Below are positions 1 to 4,884 of a stretch of 6,547 nucleotides of DNA, in pieces. The notes under the pieces were generated by a model. The model ran no database searches. It was not told where the DNA came from and worked only from the letters and a program-made list of their open reading frames with translations. The translations under genes were made by a program, and so were the position numbers. Each line of letters opens with the position of its first letter. Position 1 is the first letter of the stretch. The stretch is from Croceicoccus sp. (GTDB lineage: Bacteria; Pseudomonadota; Alphaproteobacteria; Sphingomonadales; Sphingomonadaceae). The DNA lies in the NCBI GenBank assembly GCA_029936705.1, contig JAPYSD010000213.1, positions 1 to 6,547 on the forward strand, written 5' to 3'.

Positions 1-1153
1 GCGCAGGGGCGACCGGACGGATCGCGAAGCGGTGGCGCGGCAGGAATCCGAAATAATCCCCGATCCGCCCGTCGAGTCGCTTGGCGACATAGGCGGAGAC
101 GCCCATCAGCTCGTCCGGGGTGTGCGCGATGAACTGCGGATCGCTGCGCAGCGCCTCGTTGAATTCGGCGATCGTGCCGGTGAAGCCGACCTCCTGCATG
201 ATAGCGCGCATCTCGCCCTCGATCCGCGCAACCTCGGACAGGCCGATCTGGTGGATCTCCTCCGCGCTCAGGTCCAGCGTGGTGTATTTGCGGATCTGCT
301 GCGCATAGAACGCCTTGCCGCCCGGCATCTCGGTCGCGGCCAGCGTGCTGCGCGTTCCCGGCAGATATTCTTCCCGCATGAAGGACAGCAGGTCGCGATA
401 GGCGGGCACGATGCTGTCTGCGACCGCTGCCTCCGCCTCAGCGCGCAGGCGCTCTTGCTCGGCGGCGGGGATGCTGGCGGGCATCTGCTCGAACGCGTTC
501 AGGAACGGATTGCCCTCGGCGCTCGTGTAAGGCTCGATCGACGCCTCGCGCCCTTCCAGCGAAACGCGCGGCACGCTGAAGCCGCGCTGCAATCCGACGC
601 GCGCATTGGCGACATGCTCGGCGAAATAGCGCGGCACGTCGCGCATGCGGGCGATGTAGTTCTCGTAGTCCTGGACACTGGTATAGGGCGAACGCGCGTC
701 GAGATAGGTCCAGAAATTGCTGTCCGAATTGAACGGCATCTCGAACGCGCGATATTCCGCGTCGCCGATCCGCTCTTCCAACAGCGCGCGGAACACCGCG
801 GCATTGACCGCTTCCGTGCCGGAAAGCCGCGCCGCGGGGATCGCGTCCAGCCGTGCCAGCATCGTGCGCGCATGCTCGGCACGGCGGGCTTCGGCCTCTG
901 GCGTTACAGAGGGCATGCGCGGCCCGGCCTCGCTGCGGCCATCGGCCTTCTCGATCCGCTGGCGGTCGGCAATGACCCAGGCATGATCGGCTTCGTAAAG
1001 CGCCTGCAATCGCGCATCCGCGCTGGCCTCTGCCGGGGCCTGCGCCGCGTTATCGGGGGAAGACTGGCCAAAAGCGGTCGGGGCGAAAGCGGGCAGGGCC
1101 GGGGTGAGCAGGGCGGCGAGCGGCAGGATCAGTCGGTGCATCCGCCGTGTCAT
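1..1153 (-). CDS. DUF885 family secreted protein, N-terminal part (C-terminus beyond the window)
   Basis: The frame stays open from the ATG at 1153 to the left edge, giving 384 residues and no stop. The N-terminus is a signal peptide: an MTRRMHR basic start, a hydrophobic stretch at about residues 8-28, and small residues before Q30; there is no lipobox cysteine, so a periplasmic or secreted protein is likely. Residues about 286-350 look typical of DUF885 (COG4805): RKYTTLDLSAEEIHQIGL, then EVARIEGEM, GFTG and LRSDPQF. From memory, these proteins run about 550-620 aa and carry a HE-x-x-PGHH-like putative metal site in the C-terminal half, suggesting a metallopeptidase-like fold; that part is not in the window, so activity cannot be judged. 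An in-frame ATG at 1141 is an alternative start; neither has a clear Shine-Dalgarno. The gene lies 79 bp behind the dioxygenase gene on the same strand and may be cotranscribed with it. Confidence 0.8.
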   Translation of the reverse strand, partial: MTRRMHRLILPLAALLTPALPAFAPTAFGQSSPDNAAQAPAEASADARLQALYEADHAWVIADRQRIEKADGRSEAGPRMPSVTPEAEARRAEHARTMLARLDAIPAARLSGTEAVNAAVFRALLEERIGDAEYRAFEMPFNSDSNFWTYLDARSPYTSVQDYENYIARMRDVPRYFAEHVANARVGLQRGFSVPRVSLEGREASIEPYTSAEGNPFLNAFEQMPASIPAAEQERLRAEAEAAVADSIVPAYRDLLSFMREEYLPGTRSTLAATEMPGGKAFYAQQIRKYTTLDLSAEEIHQIGLSEVARIEGEMRAIMQEVGFTGTIAEFNEALRSDPQFIAHTPDELMGVSAYVAKRLDGRIGDYFGFLPRHRFAIRPVAPA

Positions 1154-1167
1154 GCGCTGGCCCGGCG

Positions 1168-1189
1168 CCGGACGCAAGCGCGCGTCCGG
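1168..1189. repeat. 8-bp inverted repeat between the dioxygenase and DUF885 genes
   Basis: CCGGACGC at 1168-1175 pairs perfectly with GCGTCCGG at 1182-1189 around a 6-nt loop. In the direction of transcription (leftwards) no T-run follows, so it is not a canonical intrinsic terminator. It could attenuate or stabilise the message between the two genes, or be a chance GC-rich dyad. Confidence 0.35.
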
Positions 1190-1232
1190 ATTTGGCGGGC
1201 GTCCGGAATTGGCGTGCGGATTTGAGCGCGAG

Positions 1233-2207
1233 TCAGGCCGCGGCGGTACGGGCCGCGGTCTCTGCCGCCAGCTCGGCCAATAGCGAGGCGGGCGGCTGGA
1301 ACACCGCCTGCTTGAACGGGATCCGGCGCGGATCGACCGACAGGGCGATCTTCTCGGGCATGCGCGCCTTGTCGCTCACCCGCCGGAAATCGCGCAACGA
1401 TGTGCCCGCCGGGGCCGAATCCATGTTGGGCGCGCCGCGGCCCTCGCGCACGTCGGCGATGTTGATGGTGCGGAAATCGATGCTGAAGCGCGTGCGTCCG
1501 CTTTCGTTCGGGACGGTCGAATGCAGCTGCTGGCCCGAGAACATGATCGCGCCGCCCACCGGCGCGACCAGCCGGACCGACGGCGTGTCGGTCGGCGGGG
1601 GATCCTGCGTGATGTGGGGCTGGGGGCGGGTGTCCTTCTTCACCTGCTTCGCCGCCGCGCCGCGCGCCACGCGGTTGTATTCGTAATAATCGAACTCGCC
1701 CGAGCTGTTCGCGATCGGGCGGTCCCACCAGGCCGGGTGGAACGCCATCGTGTTGCCGCTCTCGATCTCGTAGATCGGCAGCCACCAGTTCACCTGCTGC
1801 ATGGGCGCCGACCACCAGGTGTCACGGTGCATCGGAAACGCATAGCCCACGCCCGAGCTGAGATAGCCGTGGCTGGTCACGCCGCGCAGGCGCGGAACGT
1901 CGAGATAGGTTTCCTTCGTGTCCAGCCCCATCTCCTCGATGACCGCGCACAGCAGTTCCCAGGTGCGGGGATGGTGGATGAAGCGCGGCTTGATCGGGGC
2001 GAACAGCTCGACGAAGCGTTCGACGGGCACGCGGTGCTGGATCGTTTCCGGATCATCGTCGCCAAAGCCCGCGACCAGCAGTTCGCGCGCCCAGTCGGCC
2101 AGCGCCTGCATCGCGGGCCGCGACGATATGACATGGATGTCGCCTGCATAGATCTGCGCGCGGCGATCCTGGTCGCCGGGTCGCGCATCGTAGTGAATGG
2201 CCGTCAA
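1233..2207 (-). CDS. PhyH-like Fe(II)/2-oxoglutarate-dependent dioxygenase
   Basis: This encodes 324 aa and resembles the phytanoyl-CoA dioxygenase (PhyH) superfamily. The family couples 2-oxoglutarate decarboxylation to substrate hydroxylation at a non-haem iron. The likely iron-binding triad is visible: H127-R-D129 in PMHRDTWW, and H229 in SGQQLHST. R238 or R240 (ESGRTRFSIDFR) is placed to bind the 2-oxoglutarate carboxylate. A core stretch at about 138-165 (QVNWWLPIYE, then SGNTMAFHP) and GGAIMFSG at 218-225 are jelly-roll strands typical of the fold. The substrate cannot be told from the sequence, and no biosynthetic partner is in view. The start is TTG at 2207: GAGG lies 6 nt upstream, an in-frame TAG sits 33 nt upstream, no ATG or GTG lies between them, and the next internal ATG (residue 33) would remove a conserved-looking N-terminus. 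The C-terminus ends in an Ala-rich helix. The soluble protein is presumably cytoplasmic. Confidence 0.75.
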   Translation of the reverse strand: MTAIHYDARPGDQDRRAQIYAGDIHVISSRPAMQALADWARELLVAGFGDDDPETIQHRVPVERFVELFAPIKPRFIHHPRTWELLCAVIEEMGLDTKETYLDVPRLRGVTSHGYLSSGVGYAFPMHRDTWWSAPMQQVNWWLPIYEIESGNTMAFHPAWWDRPIANSSGEFDYYEYNRVARGAAAKQVKKDTRPQPHITQDPPPTDTPSVRLVAPVGGAIMFSGQQLHSTVPNESGRTRFSIDFRTINIADVREGRGAPNMDSAPAGTSLRDFRRVSDKARMPEKIALSVDPRRIPFKQAVFQPPASLLAELAAETAARTAAA

Positions 2208-2397
2208 GCTGCACCTCGCCCGATTTCTCTTGCGACCGGGCTAGCGCAGCGGCAGGAAAACACCAGCGATCATGAGGTTAGGTCAGCATCTTTCGAGTTA
2301 TCCAGCCCGGAAAATAACGCTAAGCCCCGCGCCGCGCGCGTTGCGGAAAGCGGATGTTTTATTGTCCTACGCCGCGCCTGCGCCCTAACACGGCGAC

Positions 2398-2413
2398 CGG
2401 ACCAGCGGGTCCG
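2398..2413. repeat. Small perfect hairpin in the dioxygenase leader region
   Basis: CGGACC at 2398-2403 and GGTCCG at 2408-2413 pair perfectly around AGCG. Neither strand shows a following T-run, so a terminator is not supported. It would lie within the 5' leader of the dioxygenase mRNA if transcription starts near 2504 or 2425. Confidence 0.3.
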
Positions 2414-2510
2414 AAGGCTCTTTCATCCCGTGGATTTTCCCGCACCCCGCAGGTGTCAACCACATGCCCGGAAACCGCGCTATTACGCGCCTTTCGGCAG
2501 GGTGACAGCG

Positions 2511-2536
2511 GTTGTAGGATGTGTCGCCTGTGTCAA
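2511..2536 (-). promoter_or_regulatory. Candidate housekeeping promoter for the dioxygenase-DUF885 genes
   Basis: Reading leftwards, TTGACAC (2536-2530) is followed after 11 nt by CCTACAAC (2518-2511). The Caulobacter-type housekeeping consensus is TTGACGS-N10-14-GCTANAWC; the -10 part matches at all but its first base and the spacing is in range. Transcription would start near 2504, leaving a leader of about 300 nt before the TTG start. A second TTGACAC at 2459-2453 with GGAAAATC 12 nt on is a weaker alternative giving a leader of about 220 nt. This is a pattern match only. Confidence 0.4.
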
Positions 2537-2567
2537 CCGGCGGCGGGCGGCCTGGCGAGCGGCCCGA

Positions 2568-2981
2568 TCAGCCCTCGGCCGCGATCCTGGCCGCGGTTTC
2601 GCGGATCAGCGTGATCATGTTGGGCACGCCCTGCGTCCGGTTCGACGACAGCTGATTGCGCAGGTCAAAGGGCGCCAGCGCCGCTTCGATGTCGGTATCG
2701 GCCACCTCGGCGGCGGGGCGGTCCTGCACCGCCGCGATGACCAGCGCGACAATGCCCTTGGTGATCGCGGCATTGCTATCGGCCATGAAATGCAGCCGTT
2801 CGCCTTCGGTGCGCGTCGGATAGACCCAGACGGCGGCGGAACAGCCCTTTACCTGCGTCGCCTCGGTCTTCAGCGCGGCGGGCATGGGTTCCAGTTCGCG
2901 GCCCAGCTCGATCAGCAGCCGGTACCGTTCGTCGCCCTCGAGGAACTCGTATTCCTCGGCAATGTCGTCGATGGATCGCAT
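2568..2981 (-). CDS. sufE: SufE family cysteine desulfurase activator / sulfur acceptor
   Basis: This encodes 137 aa, the usual SufE length (E. coli about 138). SufE takes persulfide sulfur from the cysteine desulfurase SufS onto a conserved cysteine and passes it to the Fe-S scaffold; it acts in the cytosol. The hallmark is EATQVKGCSAAVW with the acceptor cysteine at C47, equivalent to E. coli C51. Also typical are the opening DDIAEEYEFLEGDERY, LGRELEPMP, and the C-terminal block about residues 112-127 (FDLRNQLSSNRTQGVPNM). I chose the ATG at 2981: the upstream in-frame TTG at 3017 would add 12 residues that do not look like SufE and lie inside a hairpin. No clear Shine-Dalgarno precedes 2981. 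The gene lies 42 bp behind the last psp-operon gene on the same strand, with no obvious promoter of its own, so read-through from the psp operon is possible. No sufS or other suf gene is in the window. Confidence 0.93.
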   Translation of the reverse strand: MRSIDDIAEEYEFLEGDERYRLLIELGRELEPMPAALKTEATQVKGCSAAVWVYPTRTEGERLHFMADSNAAITKGIVALVIAAVQDRPAAEVADTDIEAALAPFDLRNQLSSNRTQGVPNMITLIRETAARIAAEG

Positions 2982-2985
2982 GCAG

Positions 2986-3015
2986 GCGGCGCTAGCCCCG
3001 ACCGCGTAGCGCCGC
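2986..3015 (-). promoter_or_regulatory. 9-bp perfect hairpin directly upstream of the sufE start
   Basis: GCGGCGCTA at 2986-2994 and TAGCGCCGC at 3007-3015 are perfect reverse complements around a 12-nt loop. In the leftward transcript the stem ends 4 nt before the sufE ATG and begins 8 nt after the stop of the last psp-operon gene. No T-run follows, so it is not a standard rho-independent terminator. It fills the place where a Shine-Dalgarno would be, so it could damp sufE translation or partly end the psp transcript. The function is inferred. Confidence 0.5.
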
Positions 3016-3023
3016 AAGGGGGG

Positions 3024-3275
3024 TTAGAGGTCGACCCCGCTGGCAATCGCTTCCAGCCTGCGAACCCGTTCCCTCAGGTCGGCCAGCTCGATCCGCGCGG
3101 CGGCGGGCGCGTCGCCGATATCGCGGTCGGGAATCAGGCCCGCTTCGCCGCGGCCGATCTCGGCCTCGCGCATCTTCAGCGCCAGCCAGCCCTGCCAGCC
3201 ATACAGCAGCGCGGCGGTCACGATGGTCAGCCCCGCCAGTGCGAACAGGGCCATGGAACTGATTTCGAAGCTCAT
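3024..3275 (-). CDS. Small membrane protein with PspB-like coiled-coil tail, last of four
   Basis: This encodes 83 aa and I do not recognise a named family. One hydrophobic segment spans about residues 8-28 (MALFALAGLTIV, then TAALLYGW). A charged linker of about 30 residues follows, ending in a short amphipathic coiled-coil piece, LADLRERVRRLEAIASG (64-80). That tail aligns with the RV-x-x-LERI-x-TD motif of the other small proteins here and with the PspB tail, but it stops right after it and lacks the EIE-x-LR end. ATG at 3275 is preceded by AGGAGG 7 nt upstream, the best ribosome binding site in the operon. It begins 14 nt after the previous gene and is last in the operon; the function is presumably Psp-related through context and tail only. 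Confidence 0.85.
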   Translation of the reverse strand: MSFEISSMALFALAGLTIVTAALLYGWQGWLALKMREAEIGRGEAGLIPDRDIGDAPAAARIELADLRERVRRLEAIASGVDL

Positions 3276-3289
3276 GGATCAGCCTCCTC

Positions 3290-3562
3290 TCAGCGGTCGC
3301 GCAGCAGCTCGATCTCTTCGGCGAGGCCGAGCTTCTGGCGTTCGTCGGTGGCAATGCGTTCCAGCACGTGCACACGCTCCTTCAGCTCGGCGATCTCGGC
3401 GCGAAGCCGCTCCTCGTCCTCGCGCGGCAGGCCTTCCGGCCGGGGCCGCAGCTTGCCGCTCCTGTCGGTATAGAGCCCGTCGCGGTGGTCGCGCCGACCC
3501 TTGATCATCTGCGTGACCGAAACGATCAGCACGATCAGGATGATGGCGGTCCAGAAACTCAT
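3290..3562 (-). CDS. Small membrane protein with PspB-like coiled-coil tail, third of four
   Basis: This encodes 90 aa with no named family recognised. An N-terminal membrane segment (residues 3-19, FWTAIILIVLIVSVTQM) is followed by a basic stretch KGRRDHR, consistent with a cytoplasmic tail. The tail ends in a coiled coil at about residues 48-89, containing LKERVHVLERIATDERQK and then EEIELLRDR. This is the same module as in PspC and the neighbours, with one extra residue before the EIE-x-LR-type end. The ATG at 3562 overlaps the stop of the upstream gene (ATGA), and AAGGA lies 8 nt before it, so translation is probably coupled. A longer in-frame reading back to 4057 exists but runs over two upstream genes and is not credible. 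The role in the Psp response is inferred from context. Confidence 0.87.
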   Translation of the reverse strand: MSFWTAIILIVLIVSVTQMIKGRRDHRDGLYTDRSGKLRPRPEGLPREDEERLRAEIAELKERVHVLERIATDERQKLGLAEEIELLRDR

Positions 3563-3897
3563 TTGAACTGTCCTTCCCGGTCGGGCGAGCGGGTTTCCGA
3601 AGAGCGCAGGGCCTCGATCTCGTGCGTCAGGTGATAGCCGCTGTCGGTGACGATGCGCTCGACATTGCCAAGGCGGTCCTTGACCGAGCCCAGCTCGGCG
3701 CGCAGCTGCGCGTTTTCCTGGCTCGCCAGCTTCAGCCGCTCGATCGTCTCGCTGTCCTTCTTGGGATAGACCGCCTTGCCCCAGCTGTTTTCCAGCGGAT
3801 AGCCATGGCGGACCCGGATCGCGGTGTTCACCACCCAGGCGACACAGAAGGACACGATACCGACGCCAAGGACGGCAGGCGTGATCAGGTCTTCCAT
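3559..3897 (-). CDS. Small membrane protein with PspB-like coiled-coil tail, second of four
   Basis: This encodes 112 aa with no named family recognised. A membrane segment lies at about residues 6-27 (TPAVLGVGIVSFCVAWVV). A basic, aromatic linker (RVRHGYP, then WGKAVYPKK) leads into a long predicted coiled coil at about 50-98. The coiled coil closes with KDRLGNVERIVTDSGYHLT and HEIEALR. The VERIVTD core is closest to the PspC tail and to the upstream neighbour's LERIITD. The ATG at 3897 follows the previous stop by only 2 nt, with GAGG 7 nt upstream inside the end of that gene. The 3' end overlaps the next start by 4 nt. It is a candidate paralogue of PspB-type membrane sensors; a partner or ligand cannot be named. 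Confidence 0.87.
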   Translation of the reverse strand: MEDLITPAVLGVGIVSFCVAWVVNTAIRVRHGYPLENSWGKAVYPKKDSETIERLKLASQENAQLRAELGSVKDRLGNVERIVTDSGYHLTHEIEALRSSETRSPDREGQFK

Positions 3898-3899
3898 CG

Positions 3900-4187
3900 T
3901 TACACCTCGTGACGCGGCTGGACGGCGGTGTTGAGGCGCTGGTCGCTTTCCTCTTCACGCAGCGCCTCGATCTGGCGAGCGATGTCGGTGCCCTTGTCGG
4001 TGATGATCCGCTCCAGCACGCGAACCCGCTCTTCCAGCTGGGCGGTGTGCTGCGCATATTGCGCCGCCTTTTCCGCCGTGACGTTCATGTTCAGTTCGGC
4101 CATCTTGGACTGGTGCTTCGTCCACACGATCAGGCAGATCATGATGAAGGGAGCAAGCGGTATCAAAAGTGCAAGTGCATCGGTCAT
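3900..4187 (-). CDS. Small membrane protein with PspB-like coiled-coil tail, first of four
   Basis: This encodes 95 aa. The hydrophobic N-terminus (residues 4-22, ALALLIPLAPFIMICLIVW) and following KHQSK resemble PspB in size and layout. Residues about 45-78 form a coiled coil ending in LEERVRVLERIITDKGTDIA and RQIEALREE, which aligns without gaps with the PspC tail (RRLAHVEEFYVSGNRQLS, NEIEKLR). A polar C-terminal tail of about 17 residues follows. ATG at 4187 lies 29 nt behind the pspC stop with AAGG 9 nt upstream, and its stop is 2 nt before the next start, so it belongs to the same transcript. It may be a second PspB-like protein; automated annotation could well call it PspB or hypothetical. 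The precise role is unknown. Confidence 0.87.
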   Translation of the reverse strand: MTDALALLIPLAPFIMICLIVWTKHQSKMAELNMNVTAEKAAQYAQHTAQLEERVRVLERIITDKGTDIARQIEALREEESDQRLNTAVQPRHEV

Positions 4188-4216
4188 CGTTCAATGCCTT
4201 TCGTGAAAGTGGGACC

Positions 4217-4594
4217 TCAGCGCAGCTTCTCGATCTCGTTCGAAAGCTGGCGATTGCCGCTGACGTAGAACTCCTCGACATGGGCCAGGCGGCGGTCGAT
4301 GTCGCGGAACCGGGCCTTCACCTCGCGGGCCGAGCGGGTCGGCGACTGGCGCACGCCCTGCCAGAACTGCTGTTCCTGGCGGTCGGTGTAGAGGTGGGCC
4401 GGCTTGTTCGGCGCCATCATGCCCATCGCGATATAGATCAGGATCGGCCAGCCCATGGTGATGGTGGCGATCAGGAAGCCGAGGCGGATCCAGATCGCGT
4501 CGATCCCGGTATAGTCGGCAAGGCCGGCACTGACGCCCAGGAACTTGCCGTTCACCTTGTCACGGTAAAAACGGGTACGTTCGGTGCTGCTCAT
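4217..4594 (-). CDS. pspC: Phage shock protein PspC, inner-membrane stress sensor
   Basis: This encodes 125 aa, close to E. coli PspC (119). PspC sits in the inner membrane, works with PspB to relay envelope stress, and in enterobacteria draws PspA away from PspF. The PspC domain is at about residues 8-64: RFYRDKVNGKFLGVSAGLADYTG is the cytosolic part (the GV-x-AGLA-Y signature), followed by the membrane segment about 34-60 with GWPILIYIAMG. A linker and a coiled-coil tail follow (95-125, RRLAHVEEFYVSG then NEIEKLR), matching the position of the E. coli RLREMERYVTS tail as I remember it. The ATG at 4594 overlaps the pspB stop (ATGA), and AAGGA lies upstream. An in-frame extension to 4810 is just pspB read out of frame and was not used. 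The usual VEER/VERI core is VEEF here. Confidence 0.96.
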   Translation of the reverse strand: MSSTERTRFYRDKVNGKFLGVSAGLADYTGIDAIWIRLGFLIATITMGWPILIYIAMGMMAPNKPAHLYTDRQEQQFWQGVRQSPTRSAREVKARFRDIDRRLAHVEEFYVSGNRQLSNEIEKLR

Positions 4595-4881
4595 TGTGCG
4601 TTCCTTTCCTTGATCATGCGCTCCAGCTCGGCCAGCTTCACATTGTCGGCTTCCTGATCGGCGATCAGGCGCGGCTTGGAGAATTCGTCGTGGTCGGAGG
4701 CGACAAGGCGCTCGACCGTGTCCATCCGTTCGTCGAGACGGCGAGCGAGCTTGTACAGCTCGTCCAGCATCGCCTCGTCGCCCTGGGTCAGCGTGGGGGC
4801 GGTTTTCCACTTGGTGACATAGTGGAAGACCAGCGCCGGCAGGACGACGAAGATACAGATAATTGCAAGCACACCTTCCAC
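4591..4881 (-). CDS. pspB: Phage shock protein PspB
   Basis: This encodes 96 aa, longer than E. coli PspB (about 74). PspB is a small inner-membrane protein that partners PspC in sensing envelope damage. An N-terminal membrane segment is at about residues 3-22, with the family-like FVVLPALVFHYVTKW, and a coiled coil at about 38-60 contains LARRLDERMDTVERLVASD. About 30 extra residues (67-96) form a second acidic-basic helix, LAELERMIKERNAQ, that E. coli PspB lacks. The start is GTG at 4881, 3 nt after the pspA stop; the ribosome binding site AAGGAGG lies within the last pspA codons, so translation is probably coupled to pspA. The end overlaps pspC by 4 nt. Confidence 0.95.
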   Translation of the reverse strand: MEGVLAIICIFVVLPALVFHYVTKWKTAPTLTQGDEAMLDELYKLARRLDERMDTVERLVASDHDEFSKPRLIADQEADNVKLAELERMIKERNAQ

Positions 4882-4884
4882 GGG

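Larger units (their letters stand above)
2208..2567. other. Non-coding interval between sufE and the dioxygenase gene
   Basis: This 360-bp stretch separates two leftward genes. The open frames crossing it have no recognisable protein character and no convincing ribosome binding site. It is more AT-rich in patches (about 2240-2300 and 2350-2370) than the coding DNA, as expected for a promoter region. It contains a good alphaproteobacterial promoter match at 2511-2536, a weaker second match at about 2433-2459, and a small perfect hairpin (6-bp stem, 4-nt loop, 2398-2413). The leader of the dioxygenase mRNA would be about 220-300 nt if those promoters are used. I could not fold it into a known riboswitch or tRNA. 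Confidence 0.6.

Noticed and set aside
1..1153. M13 (neprilysin-like) metallopeptidase as identity of the left-edge gene
   Set aside because: The visible motifs fit DUF885 rather than M13.
32..1225. 397-codon rightward open frame
   Set aside because: It is the antisense shadow of the DUF885 gene; its product is Arg/Ala/Gly/His-rich with no domain, while the leftward frame has a signal peptide and family motifs.
2388..2468. 26-codon leftward frame in the dioxygenase leader (MWLTPAGCGK...)
   Set aside because: No convincing ribosome binding site and the start overlaps a possible -35 element; too short to support.
2502..2515. TGACAGCGGTTGTA, resembling LacI-family operators of sphingomonads and Caulobacter
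   Set aside because: The two halves are poorly symmetrical and part of it is better explained as the -10 of the leftward promoter; no LacI-type gene or sugar gene is nearby.
2354..2614. 86-codon rightward frame in the non-coding interval
   Set aside because: No ribosome binding site, odd composition (Pro, Arg, Ser, Cys) and overlap with the end of sufE.
1521..3473. 650-codon rightward open frame crossing several genes
   Set aside because: It spans the dioxygenase gene, the non-coding gap, sufE and the last psp-operon gene in antisense; an artefact of high GC content.
3290..4057. Longer start for the third small membrane protein
   Set aside because: It would run through two upstream genes out of frame; the ATG at 3562 begins directly with the membrane segment.
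4217..4810. Longer pspC start at 4810
   Set aside because: The first 72 codons are pspB in another frame; the ATG at 4594 with ATGA overlap and a ribosome binding site gives a normal PspC.
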